Origin: Candidatus Methylomirabilota bacterium | GTDB lineage: Bacteria; Methylomirabilota; Methylomirabilia; Methylomirabilales; JACQHM01 | NCBI GenBank assembly: GCA_016199025.1 | Contig: JACQHM010000297.1 | Span: forward strand, 1-8,404 | DNA: 8,404 bases | Reading direction: 5' to 3' | Shown: in pieces, positions 1 through 7,057 of the stretch | Position numbering within the stretch: position 1 is the stretch's first letter | How the letters are laid out: the number at the start of each line of letters is the position of its first letter | Position numbers and translations under genes: made by a program | The notes under the pieces: generated by a model | The model's database searches: none | What the model was told of the DNA's origin: nothing | The model's input: only the letters and a program-made list of their open reading frames with translations

Positions 1-1101
1 GCTGAGCAAAACGTGAAGCTCGCGCTACGGAAGGCCAAGGGGATGGAACTGGCCAAGCCAGTGGCTCCTCCAGTGCCAGGGGTGGGGCCGCCGGTGCCGG
101 GACTGCCGCCGGAGGTGAGCCCGCCGCCGGTCGTGGAGGGGCCGCCCGCCGTAGCACCGCCGGTGAGGGTCGCCCCGCCCGAGGTCGCCGCACCGCCAGA
201 AGAGGTCCCACCAGTGGCGGCGGTGCCGGGACTGCCGCCGGTCGTGGAGGGGCCGCCGGTGAGGGTCGCCCCGCCCGAGGTCGCCGCACCGCCAGAAGAG
301 GTCCCACCAGTGGCGGCGGTGCCGGGACTGCCGCCGGAGGTGAGCCCGCCGCCGGTCGTGGAGGGGCCGCCGGTGAGGGTCGCCCCGCCCGAAGAGGTGT
401 TGCCCCCGATCATGGTGCAGCCGCCGGTCGTGGAGGGGCCGCCAGCCGCGGCGCCGCCGGTGAGGGTCGCCCCGCCGGTGGTGGGAGTGCCGCCGGTGAA
501 GGCCCCGCCCTGGCAAGAAGGGCCGAGGGTGGGGGTGCCGTTTGAGGGCGAGGAGGTGCCACCAGAGGAAGTGCCGCCGGTGGCGGCGGTGCCGGGACTG
601 CCGCCGGAGGTCGTCCAACCGCCCGAGGTGATCCCGCCAGAGGTGATGCCTCCACCGCTGGTTGCGGTCCCCCCGGAGGAGGTGCGGCCGCCGGAGGGGG
701 AGAAGCTCCCTCCGAAGGTTCCTCCAATGGCAAGGCCTCCTGAGAAGCCCGTCGTTCCTCATGTGCGGACGCTCGAAGATGTCTTCTTTGACTTCGACAG
801 GTACCTGATCCGGGATGATGCCAGGCAGACGTTAGACCAGAATGTCTGGTGGCTCCAGGAGCATCCAGAGACCAGGATTCTGATCGAAGGACACTGTGAC
901 GAGCGGGGTACCCACGAGTACAACCTCGCTCTGGGGGAGCAGCGGGCGAAGGCGGTGATGGAGTATCTGGTGGCCTCGGGGATCGAGCCTTCTCGACTCT
1001 CGACGATCAGTTTTGGGGAGGAGAAGCCCTTCGTGTTGGGACATGACGAATCAGCGTGGCGGTGGAACCGTAGGGCTCACTTCGTCATCAGCCTGGAGTA
1101 G
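1..1101 (+). CDS. Pal-like OmpA-family protein with long Pro-rich repeat linker (5' partial)
   Basis: The C-terminal ~105 residues form an OmpA/Pal domain that binds peptidoglycan and normally tethers the outer membrane to the cell wall. Numbering from the GTG at 13, the domain spans about 254-360: FFDFD near 258, GHCDERGT at 293-300, EQRA at 309-312 and NRRAHF at 352-357. D296 and R311 have the 15-residue spacing of the Asp/Arg pair that holds diaminopimelate in OmpA domains. Residues ~19-250 are almost wholly Pro, Val, Glu, Ala and Gly, built of PPEV/PPVV/VPGLPP units, with long DNA repeats beneath. The frame stays open to base 1 (Ala-Glu-Gln-Asn before the GTG), so the true start, and any signal peptide or lipobox, is probably outside the window; the GTG has no supporting context. 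The usual Pal is ~170 residues, so the linker is exceptional and may span the periplasm. The domain call is secure; that this is the cell's main Pal is inference. Confidence 0.9.
   Translation, partial: AEQNVKLALRKAKGMELAKPVAPPVPGVGPPVPGLPPEVSPPPVVEGPPAVAPPVRVAPPEVAAPPEEVPPVAAVPGLPPVVEGPPVRVAPPEVAAPPEEVPPVAAVPGLPPEVSPPPVVEGPPVRVAPPEEVLPPIMVQPPVVEGPPAAAPPVRVAPPVVGVPPVKAPPWQEGPRVGVPFEGEEVPPEEVPPVAAVPGLPPEVVQPPEVIPPEVMPPPLVAVPPEEVRPPEGEKLPPKVPPMARPPEKPVVPHVRTLEDVFFDFDRYLIRDDARQTLDQNVWWLQEHPETRILIEGHCDERGTHEYNLALGEQRAKAVMEYLVASGIEPSRLSTISFGEEKPFVLGHDESAWRWNRRAHFVISLE
92..371 (+). repeat. Intragenic direct repeats encoding the Pro-rich linker
   Basis: Two exact 85-base copies lie at 157-241 and 253-337, 96 bases (32 codons) apart. 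A second exact pair of 55 bases lies at 92-146 and 317-371, 225 bases (75 codons) apart. Both offsets are multiples of three, so unit gain or loss keeps the frame. Shorter degenerate units continue to about 620 (the VPGLPPEV unit recurs near 587-612). Exact identity over 85 bases, including synonymous positions, points to recent duplication rather than selection on the protein alone. Confidence 0.9.
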
Positions 1102-1134
1102 AGGGAGCAGAAGACAATTGGGCACTAAGGGATC

Positions 1135-4100
1135 ATGACAGCGGTACGGAAGGGTCTCTTCGTCCTTGGGGCCATGACCCTTTTCCTCTTCATCCTCTTG
1201 GGGATCATTCCTTTCCTCCTTCAAGCGGGCCCGGCGGAGGAGCTGCTCAGGAAGGCTATGGAAGCCGAACTCCGGCAAGCGCTGAAGCGGGAGGTCCGGA
1301 TCCAGCGCCTCTCCTTGAAGCCTTTCCTGGGCGCTTTGGAGCTCCGCGGCCTGACCCTCTTCGGGGACGGGGAGCTGGCCCAGGTGCCCATCCTGGAGGT
1401 TGAGCGCTTGAGGCTCACGTTCAGCCTCCAGAAGCTTCTCCATCGGACCCTCGTGGTGGAACAAGCAGCCTTGCAAGAGGCGAGGTTCTTGGTAAAGGAG
1501 CGAGAGACCCCTCAAGCGACGGATCTCTCGGACCTCCTGAACCTTCCGACCTTCGCCCTCCGGTTCCTGGGTGTTCCCTTCCAGCTTCAGATCTCCACAG
1601 TCCTGGTTAATCAAGGACAGCTCCGCTATCTTTCTCCCCGCCTCGGCCTCGAGGGGGTCGCAAAGCTCAAGGATGCCCAGATCCGTTGGAATCCTGGGTC
1701 CCTTCGAAGCACCCTCGCTTTCGGCCCCATCGAGCTTCGCCTGGCGGGGAAGGCCTTCTCGCTAGAGGAGGCGAAGGCAGCCCTGGAAGGGGACGGAGGA
1801 GGAATCACCTTGACTATCCTGGAGGCGAGGGCGGCTGAATCGACGGCGGCCATGTCTGGAAGGCTTGCCGTGGCGGGTGAAGAGACCTCTCTTCATCTTC
1901 GCTTTACGTCACGACTCAGGTTGGAACAGCTCGCCCACTTTGTGAAAGGGGGTTTGAAAGCCGAAGGCCTCCTTCAACTGCAAGGGGTCATTGCCGGGAA
2001 GGTCTCCTCTCCTTCCTTGGAGGGACAGGCGAGCCTTGCCGAAGGGACCCTGGAAGGCCTCCCCTTCCGCGACCTAGCCTTTCAGTTTCGCTACAGGGAG
2101 GGAGGCCTGACCATCGTGGGGCTGAAGACCGCGATGTTTGGGGGACGCCTCGAAGGCGAAGGGCGGCTCTTTTCAGAGGATCAACGGTTTCAAGGGGAGT
2201 TCCGGTTCGAGAGGATGGTCCTGTCCTCCCTGTTAGACCGTCTCTGGCACAAGCCTTCTCCCCTCCGGGGGGAGCTGAAGGGTCGTCTGAAGCTCAAGGG
2301 GGAGGGCTTCAAGGCACGGGATGTCCAGGGAGAGGCAAGGCTCTTGATCGAGAACCTGAGGGGAGACGGTGAAGAAATGTCAGGCCGCCTCGAGGCGTCG
2401 GTGGCCTTAGACCGGGAGCAGGTGAAGCTCTTAAGCCTCTCCTTGAGGCAAGGTTCCTCGGCCATCACGGCCAAGGGCTTCGTCAGCATGGACGGCGCAT
2501 CAGATTTGACCGTTCAGGGGACGGTTCGAAGGGTCTCTGACCTTGGAACCTTTCTGGGTATGGACGGCCTGGGAGGCTCCGCCACCGTTCAGGGGCGGCT
2601 CCAGGGTTCTTGGGAGCGGCCTCGATTCGCCGGGACCATCAATTGGCAGAAACCTCGCCTATTCGCCTTTGGCCTGGAACGAGCATCAGGGACTGTGGAG
2701 CTTTCTGGAGGAAGGCTGAAGGCCCAACGTCTCCTCCTCCGTCAGGGCAGGACGACCCTCGAGGTTCAAGGGGAGGCCCTCCTCGGAGAAGGGAGGGCGC
2801 TCACCCATCTGGATCTGAAGCGAGACATCACTTTGAGGCTCACCTTGAAGGGGGAGGGGCGTCTCGAGGATTTGGCCTCCTTCTCGCCTCACAAACTCCC
2901 CATCGCCGGCAGCTTTCAGGGGCGGGCTTCCCTCGAAGGCATTCCCTCCGCGCTGATCGGGGGCACTAGCCTCCAGTTCCGCCAGATGGAGCTTCTGGGG
3001 GAGTCGTGGGAAAAGGGGGAGGCCGTCTTCGTCCTGGAGCCGGGCCGCCTTTCGCTCCAGCGATTCTCCCTCCACCGCGGGAAGGAAGAGGTGGTCGGCC
3101 TAGGCGAGGTACGGGGGGAATCATACGCCGTCCAACTGTGGTCCAGGGCTCTGGATCTCGGCAGGCTGAAGCCCTTGGCCGGAACCGGTGTCAACGGGAC
3201 GATCCAGGTCACCATCCAGGGGTGGGGGAGGTTAGCTGATCCTTACTTCACGGGCCGGTTCGGCGTGGCCGCGCTTTCCTACCGCGATCTTGCCCTTGGA
3301 GCGGTAGAAGGAAATTTCGCTTGGCGAGGTGGGGCCTTGTTCCTGGACCTCTCTCTCCGAGAGGGGCACTACCGCCTACGAAGCCTCCTTAGTGCCAAGA
3401 CCTCATCGTACCAAGCGGAGCTTACCCTGTCGCAGGCGTCCCTGGATCCCTTCCTCAAGGTGGTGGGAGACTCTCCGTTACAGACGCTCAAAGGGGAGGC
3501 TTCGGGGAGGGTCCGGCTTCGAGGTCTTCTGGGCGCTGGGGCGCTGGCGGGGGTCGCCGAGCTCTCGTCCCTTACCTTGTTCTTCCAAGGTCAGCGTTGG
3601 CAGAATGTGGGGCCTGTTCTGTTCTCCTGGCAGGGAAGCCAAGTCACGCTTTCACCCATCAGGATGGGGAGTGGAGGAAAGGAGTTCACCCTCCAAGGAA
3701 GCCTGGAAGTCGAGCGACGGCTCCAGTTGAAACTGGAGGGGAGTCTCCCCCTCGTCGCCGTGAAGCCATTTATTGACGAGATCGCCTTCGTCGAGGGGGT
3801 TGCCGACGTGGCCCTGGATATCGGAGGTCCCTGGCACGATGTGGAGGTGAGGGGAAGGATCGCGACGGGAAAGGCGAAGCTCCGCCTCTCGTTCCTCCCC
3901 TGGCTCTTGGAGGATGTCCAGGGGGCCCTGGTCCTCGAAAAAGAGGGGGTCCACGGCGAGGGGCTGAAGGGTTCATTAGCCGGAGGTCGGACCGAGGTCC
4001 AGTGGATCGGGCGGAGGGACCCTAAGGGTTGGTTTCACACCGTGATCTTCCAGCTTCAGCGGGCAAGGGCGGAGCGGGTGTTCGGCGAGCCCAGGTGGAC

Positions 4101-4692
4101 CGGCCTTATCACCGGCCAGCTCTCGGCCAAGGGCCGTCTCTTCGTCGAGAATAAGAAAGGAAGGGATGACGTTCCCCTGTCCACCCTTGAAGGGGAGTTC
4201 TCCTTAGACATCCTCGATGGAAATATCAAGCGGTTTACGGTTCTCTCCCGGATCTTCTCCCTTTTGAATCCCACCATGCTCCTCGAATTCAAACTGCCGG
4301 ATCTCACCTCGACAGGAATGAACTATAAGAGCCTCAAAGGGGACTTCACGGTCAAGCGAGGGGTGGCGGAGACGGAGGATCTCTTCTTGGACAGCCTTTC
4401 CCTTAGGATGGGGGCGGTGGGAAAGCTCGACCTGGTGAAGGAGGAGGTGGATTTTAAGGTCGGGGTCAGACCCCTCCAGACATTCGACAAGGTCTTAAGC
4501 TCGATCCCCTTGATCGGGAGGGTCCTGACCGGCAAAGAGAAGAGCCTGGTGGTGAGCTATTATGAGGTCAAAGGGAAGACGCTCGATCCTCAAGTGAAGG
4601 CGATCCCGTTCGAGTCCCTGGGCAGGGGGATCCTGGGGGTTCTCATTAGGGTCCTGACGTTTCCCTACCAAATGTTTTCTCCCTCGCGTTGA
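1135..4692 (+). CDS. AsmA/YhdP-like giant envelope protein
   Basis: This 1185-residue protein has one N-terminal membrane anchor (about residues 7-29) followed by a long periplasmic region. It consists of alternating short beta-strand repeats of the type 'xLxGxxxLxxGxLxL', as in the AsmA/TamB/YhdP (repeating beta-groove) superfamily. Known members bridge inner and outer membranes and help move phospholipids or assist outer-membrane assembly. The start resembles AsmA N-termini: the anchor, then an amphipathic helix, then 'VRIQRLSLKPFLGALELRGL' near residues 54-73. The C-terminal block (about 1020-1185) has the LDGNIKRF...PLIGRVLTGKEKSLVVSYYEVKG style of AsmA-like C-terminal regions and ends in an amphipathic hydrophobic stretch. 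The ATG at 1135 is preceded by AAGGG at 1127-1131. It lies 33 bases after the Pal-like gene and six bases before the LapA-like gene, consistent with one envelope operon. Family assignment is firm; the exact subfamily and cargo are not visible. Confidence 0.85.
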   Translation: MTAVRKGLFVLGAMTLFLFILLGIIPFLLQAGPAEELLRKAMEAELRQALKREVRIQRLSLKPFLGALELRGLTLFGDGELAQVPILEVERLRLTFSLQKLLHRTLVVEQAALQEARFLVKERETPQATDLSDLLNLPTFALRFLGVPFQLQISTVLVNQGQLRYLSPRLGLEGVAKLKDAQIRWNPGSLRSTLAFGPIELRLAGKAFSLEEAKAALEGDGGGITLTILEARAAESTAAMSGRLAVAGEETSLHLRFTSRLRLEQLAHFVKGGLKAEGLLQLQGVIAGKVSSPSLEGQASLAEGTLEGLPFRDLAFQFRYREGGLTIVGLKTAMFGGRLEGEGRLFSEDQRFQGEFRFERMVLSSLLDRLWHKPSPLRGELKGRLKLKGEGFKARDVQGEARLLIENLRGDGEEMSGRLEASVALDREQVKLLSLSLRQGSSAITAKGFVSMDGASDLTVQGTVRRVSDLGTFLGMDGLGGSATVQGRLQGSWERPRFAGTINWQKPRLFAFGLERASGTVELSGGRLKAQRLLLRQGRTTLEVQGEALLGEGRALTHLDLKRDITLRLTLKGEGRLEDLASFSPHKLPIAGSFQGRASLEGIPSALIGGTSLQFRQMELLGESWEKGEAVFVLEPGRLSLQRFSLHRGKEEVVGLGEVRGESYAVQLWSRALDLGRLKPLAGTGVNGTIQVTIQGWGRLADPYFTGRFGVAALSYRDLALGAVEGNFAWRGGALFLDLSLREGHYRLRSLLSAKTSSYQAELTLSQASLDPFLKVVGDSPLQTLKGEASGRVRLRGLLGAGALAGVAELSSLTLFFQGQRWQNVGPVLFSWQGSQVTLSPIRMGSGGKEFTLQGSLEVERRLQLKLEGSLPLVAVKPFIDEIAFVEGVADVALDIGGPWHDVEVRGRIATGKAKLRLSFLPWLLEDVQGALVLEKEGVHGEGLKGSLAGGRTEVQWIGRRDPKGWFHTVIFQLQRARAERVFGEPRWTGLITGQLSAKGRLFVENKKGRDDVPLSTLEGEFSLDILDGNIKRFTVLSRIFSLLNPTMLLEFKLPDLTSTGMNYKSLKGDFTVKRGVAETEDLFLDSLSLRMGAVGKLDLVKEEVDFKVGVRPLQTFDKVLSSIPLIGRVLTGKEKSLVVSYYEVKGKTLDPQVKAIPFESLGRGILGVLIRVLTFPYQMFSPSR

Positions 4693-4698
4693 CGCTCG

Positions 4699-5034
4699 AT
4701 GATGCAACTCTCTTTCATCTTCGTCCTGGTCCTGGCGGTGGCCGTGGCCCTCTTCGCCATCCAGAACAACGTCCCTGTCCAAGTCAGACTTCTGGCCTGG
4801 ACGTTCGAGAGTTCTCTGGTAGTGGTTATTCTGACCTCGGCGGCCTTGGGGGCGGCGTTGGCCACGTTTCTGGGGCTCCCTGGGGCCTTCCGGATCCGAT
4901 GGAGGCTCAGAGAACAATTAGCAAAGGTGCAGGAGTTGGAGCGGAGATTCCAGGACGCTCAAGCCCAAAGTGGAGGCGAGTCTCCCCAAAAGCCACCTTC
5001 AGAAGACGTTCCAAAAGCTCACCCCCCTCTATGA
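4699..5034 (+). CDS. LapA-like (DUF1049-type) inner-membrane protein
   Basis: This 111-residue protein has two membrane segments at about residues 4-20 and 38-60. FAIQNN follows the first (19-24), and a charged, probably coiled-coil stretch (66-90, WRLREQLAKVQELERRFQDA) follows the second, with a Pro/Ser-rich tail. The layout, short size and Asn-rich turn fit the LapA/DUF1049 family. In enterobacteria LapA (YciS) works with LapB (YciM) in controlling lipopolysaccharide synthesis; no lapB is visible here. Two adjacent ATGs (4699, 4702) could serve as start. No clear Shine-Dalgarno precedes them, and the AsmA-like stop lies only six bases upstream, so translation is probably coupled. A terminator-like hairpin follows. 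Role in lipopolysaccharide assembly is inferred from family only. Confidence 0.85.
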   Translation: MMQLSFIFVLVLAVAVALFAIQNNVPVQVRLLAWTFESSLVVVILTSAALGAALATFLGLPGAFRIRWRLREQLAKVQELERRFQDAQAQSGGESPQKPPSEDVPKAHPPL

Positions 5035-5051
5035 GCCACAAATGACCATTC

Positions 5052-5076
5052 GTGGTCGAAAATGACCGCCTTTTTT
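5052..5076 (+). terminator. Probable intrinsic terminator after the envelope operon
   Basis: GTGGTC (5052-5057) can pair with GACCGC (5064-5069) as a six-base-pair stem with one U-G wobble and a GAAAAT loop. One base later comes a run of six T (5071-5076). It begins 17 bases after the LapA-like stop codon, where an operon end is expected. The stem is short. The upstream GACCA (5044-5048) can pair with TGGTC (5053-5057) instead, which would disrupt it. Confidence 0.55.
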
Positions 5077-5241
5077 CCCTGACCTCTCATCCCCGCTACG
5101 TTCAAAAAAACGAATTCCTCTTGTACGGCAAGCGCTTAGACGGCTCGGAGGCCATCAAGCCTCTTTGGCATCGCTCTTGCGAGGGTCAAAGGATATCCAA
5201 GGCTTATTGGACGAAAACTCTTGACCTAAAGGGTTTGGCCA
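5077..5241 (+). other. Noncoding leader of the receiver gene, with a possible stem-loop
   Basis: This 165-base stretch has no convincing gene and no promoter close to the sigma-70 consensus. GGTCAA (5184-5189) is complementary to TTGACC (5221-5226). The enclosed 31 bases contain the palindrome GGATATCC (5191-5198) and a small CCAA/TTGG inner stem. The outer stem ends immediately before the candidate ribosome binding site AAAGGG (5228-5233), eight bases from the ATG at 5242. A regulatory role is possible but not shown. Confidence 0.3.
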
Positions 5242-5604
5242 ATGACCACACGGACGATCCTGATTGTTGACGACGAACCGAGCTCCCGTTGGGTGTTCAA
5301 AAAGATCCTGGATCGCACCTACAGCTTGCTCATGGCCGAGAACGGTCGCCCGGTCCTGGACATCCTCCGTCAGACCACGGTCGATTTGATCCTCCTTGAC
5401 CTCCTGATGCCAGAAGTGGACGGCTTTAAGGTGTTGCGGAGGTTGAAAGAAGAAGGGGCCACAGTGCCGGTGATTGTGGCGACGGCTCACCCGAGCCAGG
5501 TTCCAGTCGCCATGGAGCTCAGCTATCCAGTGGCCGCATGTGTGAGCAAACCGATCGATGCCCGGTACCTCCAAGAGACCGTTGCTCAGGTCTTGGGAGC
5601 TTGA
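5242..5604 (+). CDS. Stand-alone CheY-like response regulator receiver
   Basis: The 120-residue protein is a single receiver domain with no output domain. The acidic pair is D10-D11 in ILIVDDE, the phospho-acceptor is D53 in LILLDLLMPEVDG, the conserved Thr is T81, and the Lys-Pro pair is K103-P104. All phosphotransfer residues are therefore present, and it should accept phosphate from a histidine kinase in the cytoplasm. No kinase gene lies in the window, so it is an orphan locally. The ATG at 5242 follows AAAGGG (5228-5233). The next gene starts three bases after its stop, and that gene's GGGAG ribosome binding site is inside this coding sequence. The tight link suggests the receiver may act on, or be co-produced with, the terpenoid-synthase-like protein. 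The partner is unknown. Confidence 0.93.
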   Translation: MTTRTILIVDDEPSSRWVFKKILDRTYSLLMAENGRPVLDILRQTTVDLILLDLLMPEVDGFKVLRRLKEEGATVPVIVATAHPSQVPVAMELSYPVAACVSKPIDARYLQETVAQVLGA

Positions 5605-5607
5605 GGG

Positions 5608-6630
5608 ATGAGCCAGCTCCTTCAACACGAGTTAGACAAGCGAGCGCTCACCAGGCAATTTTTTGCTCCCTACCGGACGCTCGCAGAGCGGGTGTGGGAG
5701 CGGGTTGAGAGGTTTTGCGAGCGTTTGCCGGAGCCCCTGCTCGGGCAGTGGTGTCACCTGAAGGGGTATCTGGCCACATTTTCGGAAAGCCGGGATCCTC
5801 GCGAGTTCTTTCATCACCCCCATGCCTTCCCAAGCCTTCTCCTCCCTTTCTGGGTCGGCACCGGGATAGGGTTCAGGCCTGAGGATGAGACGGTTGAAGA
5901 GATCATCAAAGCGACCCTTCTGAACTACTTCTATCTGCGGATCCAAGATAACGTGATGGACGAACCAGACCGTTTCGATGCCACGCTTCTTCTGCTCGGA
6001 AACGAGGTCCTCCACGAATGCTACCGTGTCTATCATAGCACCTTTCCCGCGGGCTCGCCCTTCTGGGACCACTACACGAGGCTGTGGCAGGATTTTTCCC
6101 GCGCGACGCTGTGGGAAAAGCAAGAGCATTGGAGGCGCTTTGCTCCGTTTACCGAGACCGACGTGGAGCTCTTGGGGAAAAAATTTGTCCCCATCGCCAT
6201 CCCTTGTGTCGCGTTTGCCCTCCTTCAAAACCGGCCAGAGGCGATCGCTTCCTTGGAGCGTATGGTCCAGTATCTTGGCGTCGGCATCCAGCTTGTGAAC
6301 GATCTGACGGATATGCAGGAGGATCTTCAGCGTCAGGACTACACCTACCTGCTCACGCAACTTCTCCCTCCCGATGGTCACCATCTTTCCTTCGAAGAAG
6401 CTCAAGTAGAAATTCAGCGGGAGCTCCTTACGACCACGTTCCTGCCGGATTATCTGGAGATGGCGGCTACCTACTATAAGAAGGCCGCTGCCACGGCCCT
6501 GCGCCTCAACCTGCCACGGGTTGTGGAGTACGTTACCTATCAACTCACGTACCTTAGAGCCCTGAAAGGGGAGATCGTTCGGGCCCACCTCGAGATCCTG
6601 CTCGGGCTCAAACTGCCTGTACAACCTTGA
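5608..6630 (+). CDS. Divergent class I terpenoid synthase-like protein
   Basis: The 340-residue, mostly helical protein has two aspartate-rich motifs at the spacing of class I isoprenoid synthases. The first is RIQDNVMDEPD (D114, D118, E119). The second is QLVNDLTDMQEDL (Q228, N231, D235, E238, D239), which fits the Q-x2-N-x3-D-x2-E-D pattern of squalene/phytoene synthases. Such sites bind the Mg-diphosphate of prenyl substrates such as geranylgeranyl or farnesyl diphosphate. The first motif is a DxxxDE form rather than a full DDxxDD. No signal peptide is seen, and hydrophobic helices around 195-207 fit an active-site helix. The ATG at 5608 is three bases after the receiver stop, with GGGAG at 5595-5599. 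Alternatives are a non-catalytic relative or an unusual prenyltransferase. The substrate cannot be told from sequence, and no other isoprenoid gene is nearby. The fold-family call is fairly sure; the reaction is unknown. Confidence 0.75.
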   Translation: MSQLLQHELDKRALTRQFFAPYRTLAERVWERVERFCERLPEPLLGQWCHLKGYLATFSESRDPREFFHHPHAFPSLLLPFWVGTGIGFRPEDETVEEIIKATLLNYFYLRIQDNVMDEPDRFDATLLLLGNEVLHECYRVYHSTFPAGSPFWDHYTRLWQDFSRATLWEKQEHWRRFAPFTETDVELLGKKFVPIAIPCVAFALLQNRPEAIASLERMVQYLGVGIQLVNDLTDMQEDLQRQDYTYLLTQLLPPDGHHLSFEEAQVEIQRELLTTTFLPDYLEMAATYYKKAAATALRLNLPRVVEYVTYQLTYLRALKGEIVRAHLEILLGLKLPVQP

Positions 6631-6640
6631 CCTGCTGCGG

Positions 6641-6700
6641 AAGGAGGAGGCCTATGGAATGAAGAACGCCCAGAGAATGGGTCATGAGAGGGAAGTGTGA
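6641..6700 (+). other. Strong Shine-Dalgarno with a 13-codon mini-ORF (candidate leader peptide)
   Basis: AAGGAGGAGG (6641-6650) is the strongest ribosome binding site in the window, yet no long frame follows it. Eight bases downstream, ATG at 6659 opens a 13-residue frame, MKNAQRMGHEREV, ending in TGA at 6698-6700. A nearer ATG at 6654 gives only Met-Glu-stop. The TGA overlaps a possible GTG start (6697-6699) of the next frame as GTGA, a typical coupling junction. It could be a leader peptide controlling the small gene downstream, a decayed gene start, or chance. Confidence 0.3.
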
Positions 6701-6708
6701 GTTTCTCT

Positions 6709-6717
6709 TGCTACAAT
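6709..6717 (+). promoter_or_regulatory. Possible extended -10 promoter for the small helical protein
   Basis: TGCTACAAT matches the extended -10 form TGnTATAAT with one mismatch. It is placed so that transcription would begin about 6724, some 18-24 bases before the ATG pair at 6742/6748. No good -35 element is seen at the expected spacing, which is tolerated in extended -10 promoters. If used, this would separate the small gene from the upstream pair and from the mini-ORF. Confidence 0.3.
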
Positions 6718-6741
6718 GGTAGTGGTGGAGGAGAGGGAGGA

Positions 6742-7056
6742 ATGGCGATGTCGTACGAGGGAACTGTGACGTCCGGGATGGCGATGAAGCAACTCCTCGG
6801 GAATCTTGCCTCCGATGAGCAGTTTGCCAGCCAGTTCCTGAGGATCATCTGCGGCCACCTTCCCGATATGTCTCGAACCCCGCAGGAGAATTTACGGGAT
6901 CTCCTCTCCGAGAAGAAGATCGAAGGGTTAGCGGATGAGGACCTTCAGGCCGTGTTCGAGCTCCAGCGGGTGAGCCGCGTTGACGCCGGCGCTGCCGACG
7001 CGCTAGGACGGATAGCCTCGCTCCTGGCTCCGATAGGGAGCAAACAATTGTGTTAG
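6742..7056 (+). CDS. Small predicted helical protein of unknown function
   Basis: I do not recognise this protein. From the ATG at 6742 it has 104 residues, mainly charged amphipathic helices, with no membrane segment or signal peptide. Helical stretches are likely at about 13-37, 47-57, 65-79 and 82-96. There are two cysteines, C37 and the final residue C104. The opening 'MKQLLGNLASDEQFASQFL' faintly recalls short N-terminal domains of some peptide precursors, but this is not a firm match. A run of purines supplies ribosome binding sites for two in-frame starts: GGAGGA (6727-6732) for 6742 and GGGAGG (6735-6740) for 6748. A GTG at 6697 is also in frame but adds a Gly/Ser-rich stretch that is really the ribosome-binding-site DNA. 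Two stops (TAG, TGA) end it. It precedes a serine protease, so substrate, adaptor or inhibitor are all possible. Confidence 0.75.
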   Translation: MAMSYEGTVTSGMAMKQLLGNLASDEQFASQFLRIICGHLPDMSRTPQENLRDLLSEKKIEGLADEDLQAVFELQRVSRVDAGAADALGRIASLLAPIGSKQLC

Positions 7057-7057
7057 T

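Noticed and set aside
25..762. 245-residue antisense frame opposite the Pro-rich linker
   Set aside because: It is in exact codon register with the + strand gene. Its Arg/His-rich repeats are the complement of CCG/GTC repeats, so it is a composition shadow.
5052..5270. 72-residue + frame starting at GTG between the LapA-like and receiver genes
   Set aside because: It begins inside the terminator hairpin, has no ribosome binding site or recognisable domain, and runs into the receiver gene in another frame.
5632..6624. 330-residue antisense frame opposite the terpenoid synthase-like gene
   Set aside because: It shares codon register with the sense gene, which lacks TTA, CTA and TCA codons. 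The antisense protein shows no domain, while the sense strand has clear motifs and a ribosome binding site.
6742..7056. Assignment of the small protein as a modified-peptide (RiPP) precursor
   Set aside because: The N-terminal resemblance is vague, there is no Gly-Gly type cleavage site or core rich in modifiable residues, and no modifying enzyme lies in the window.
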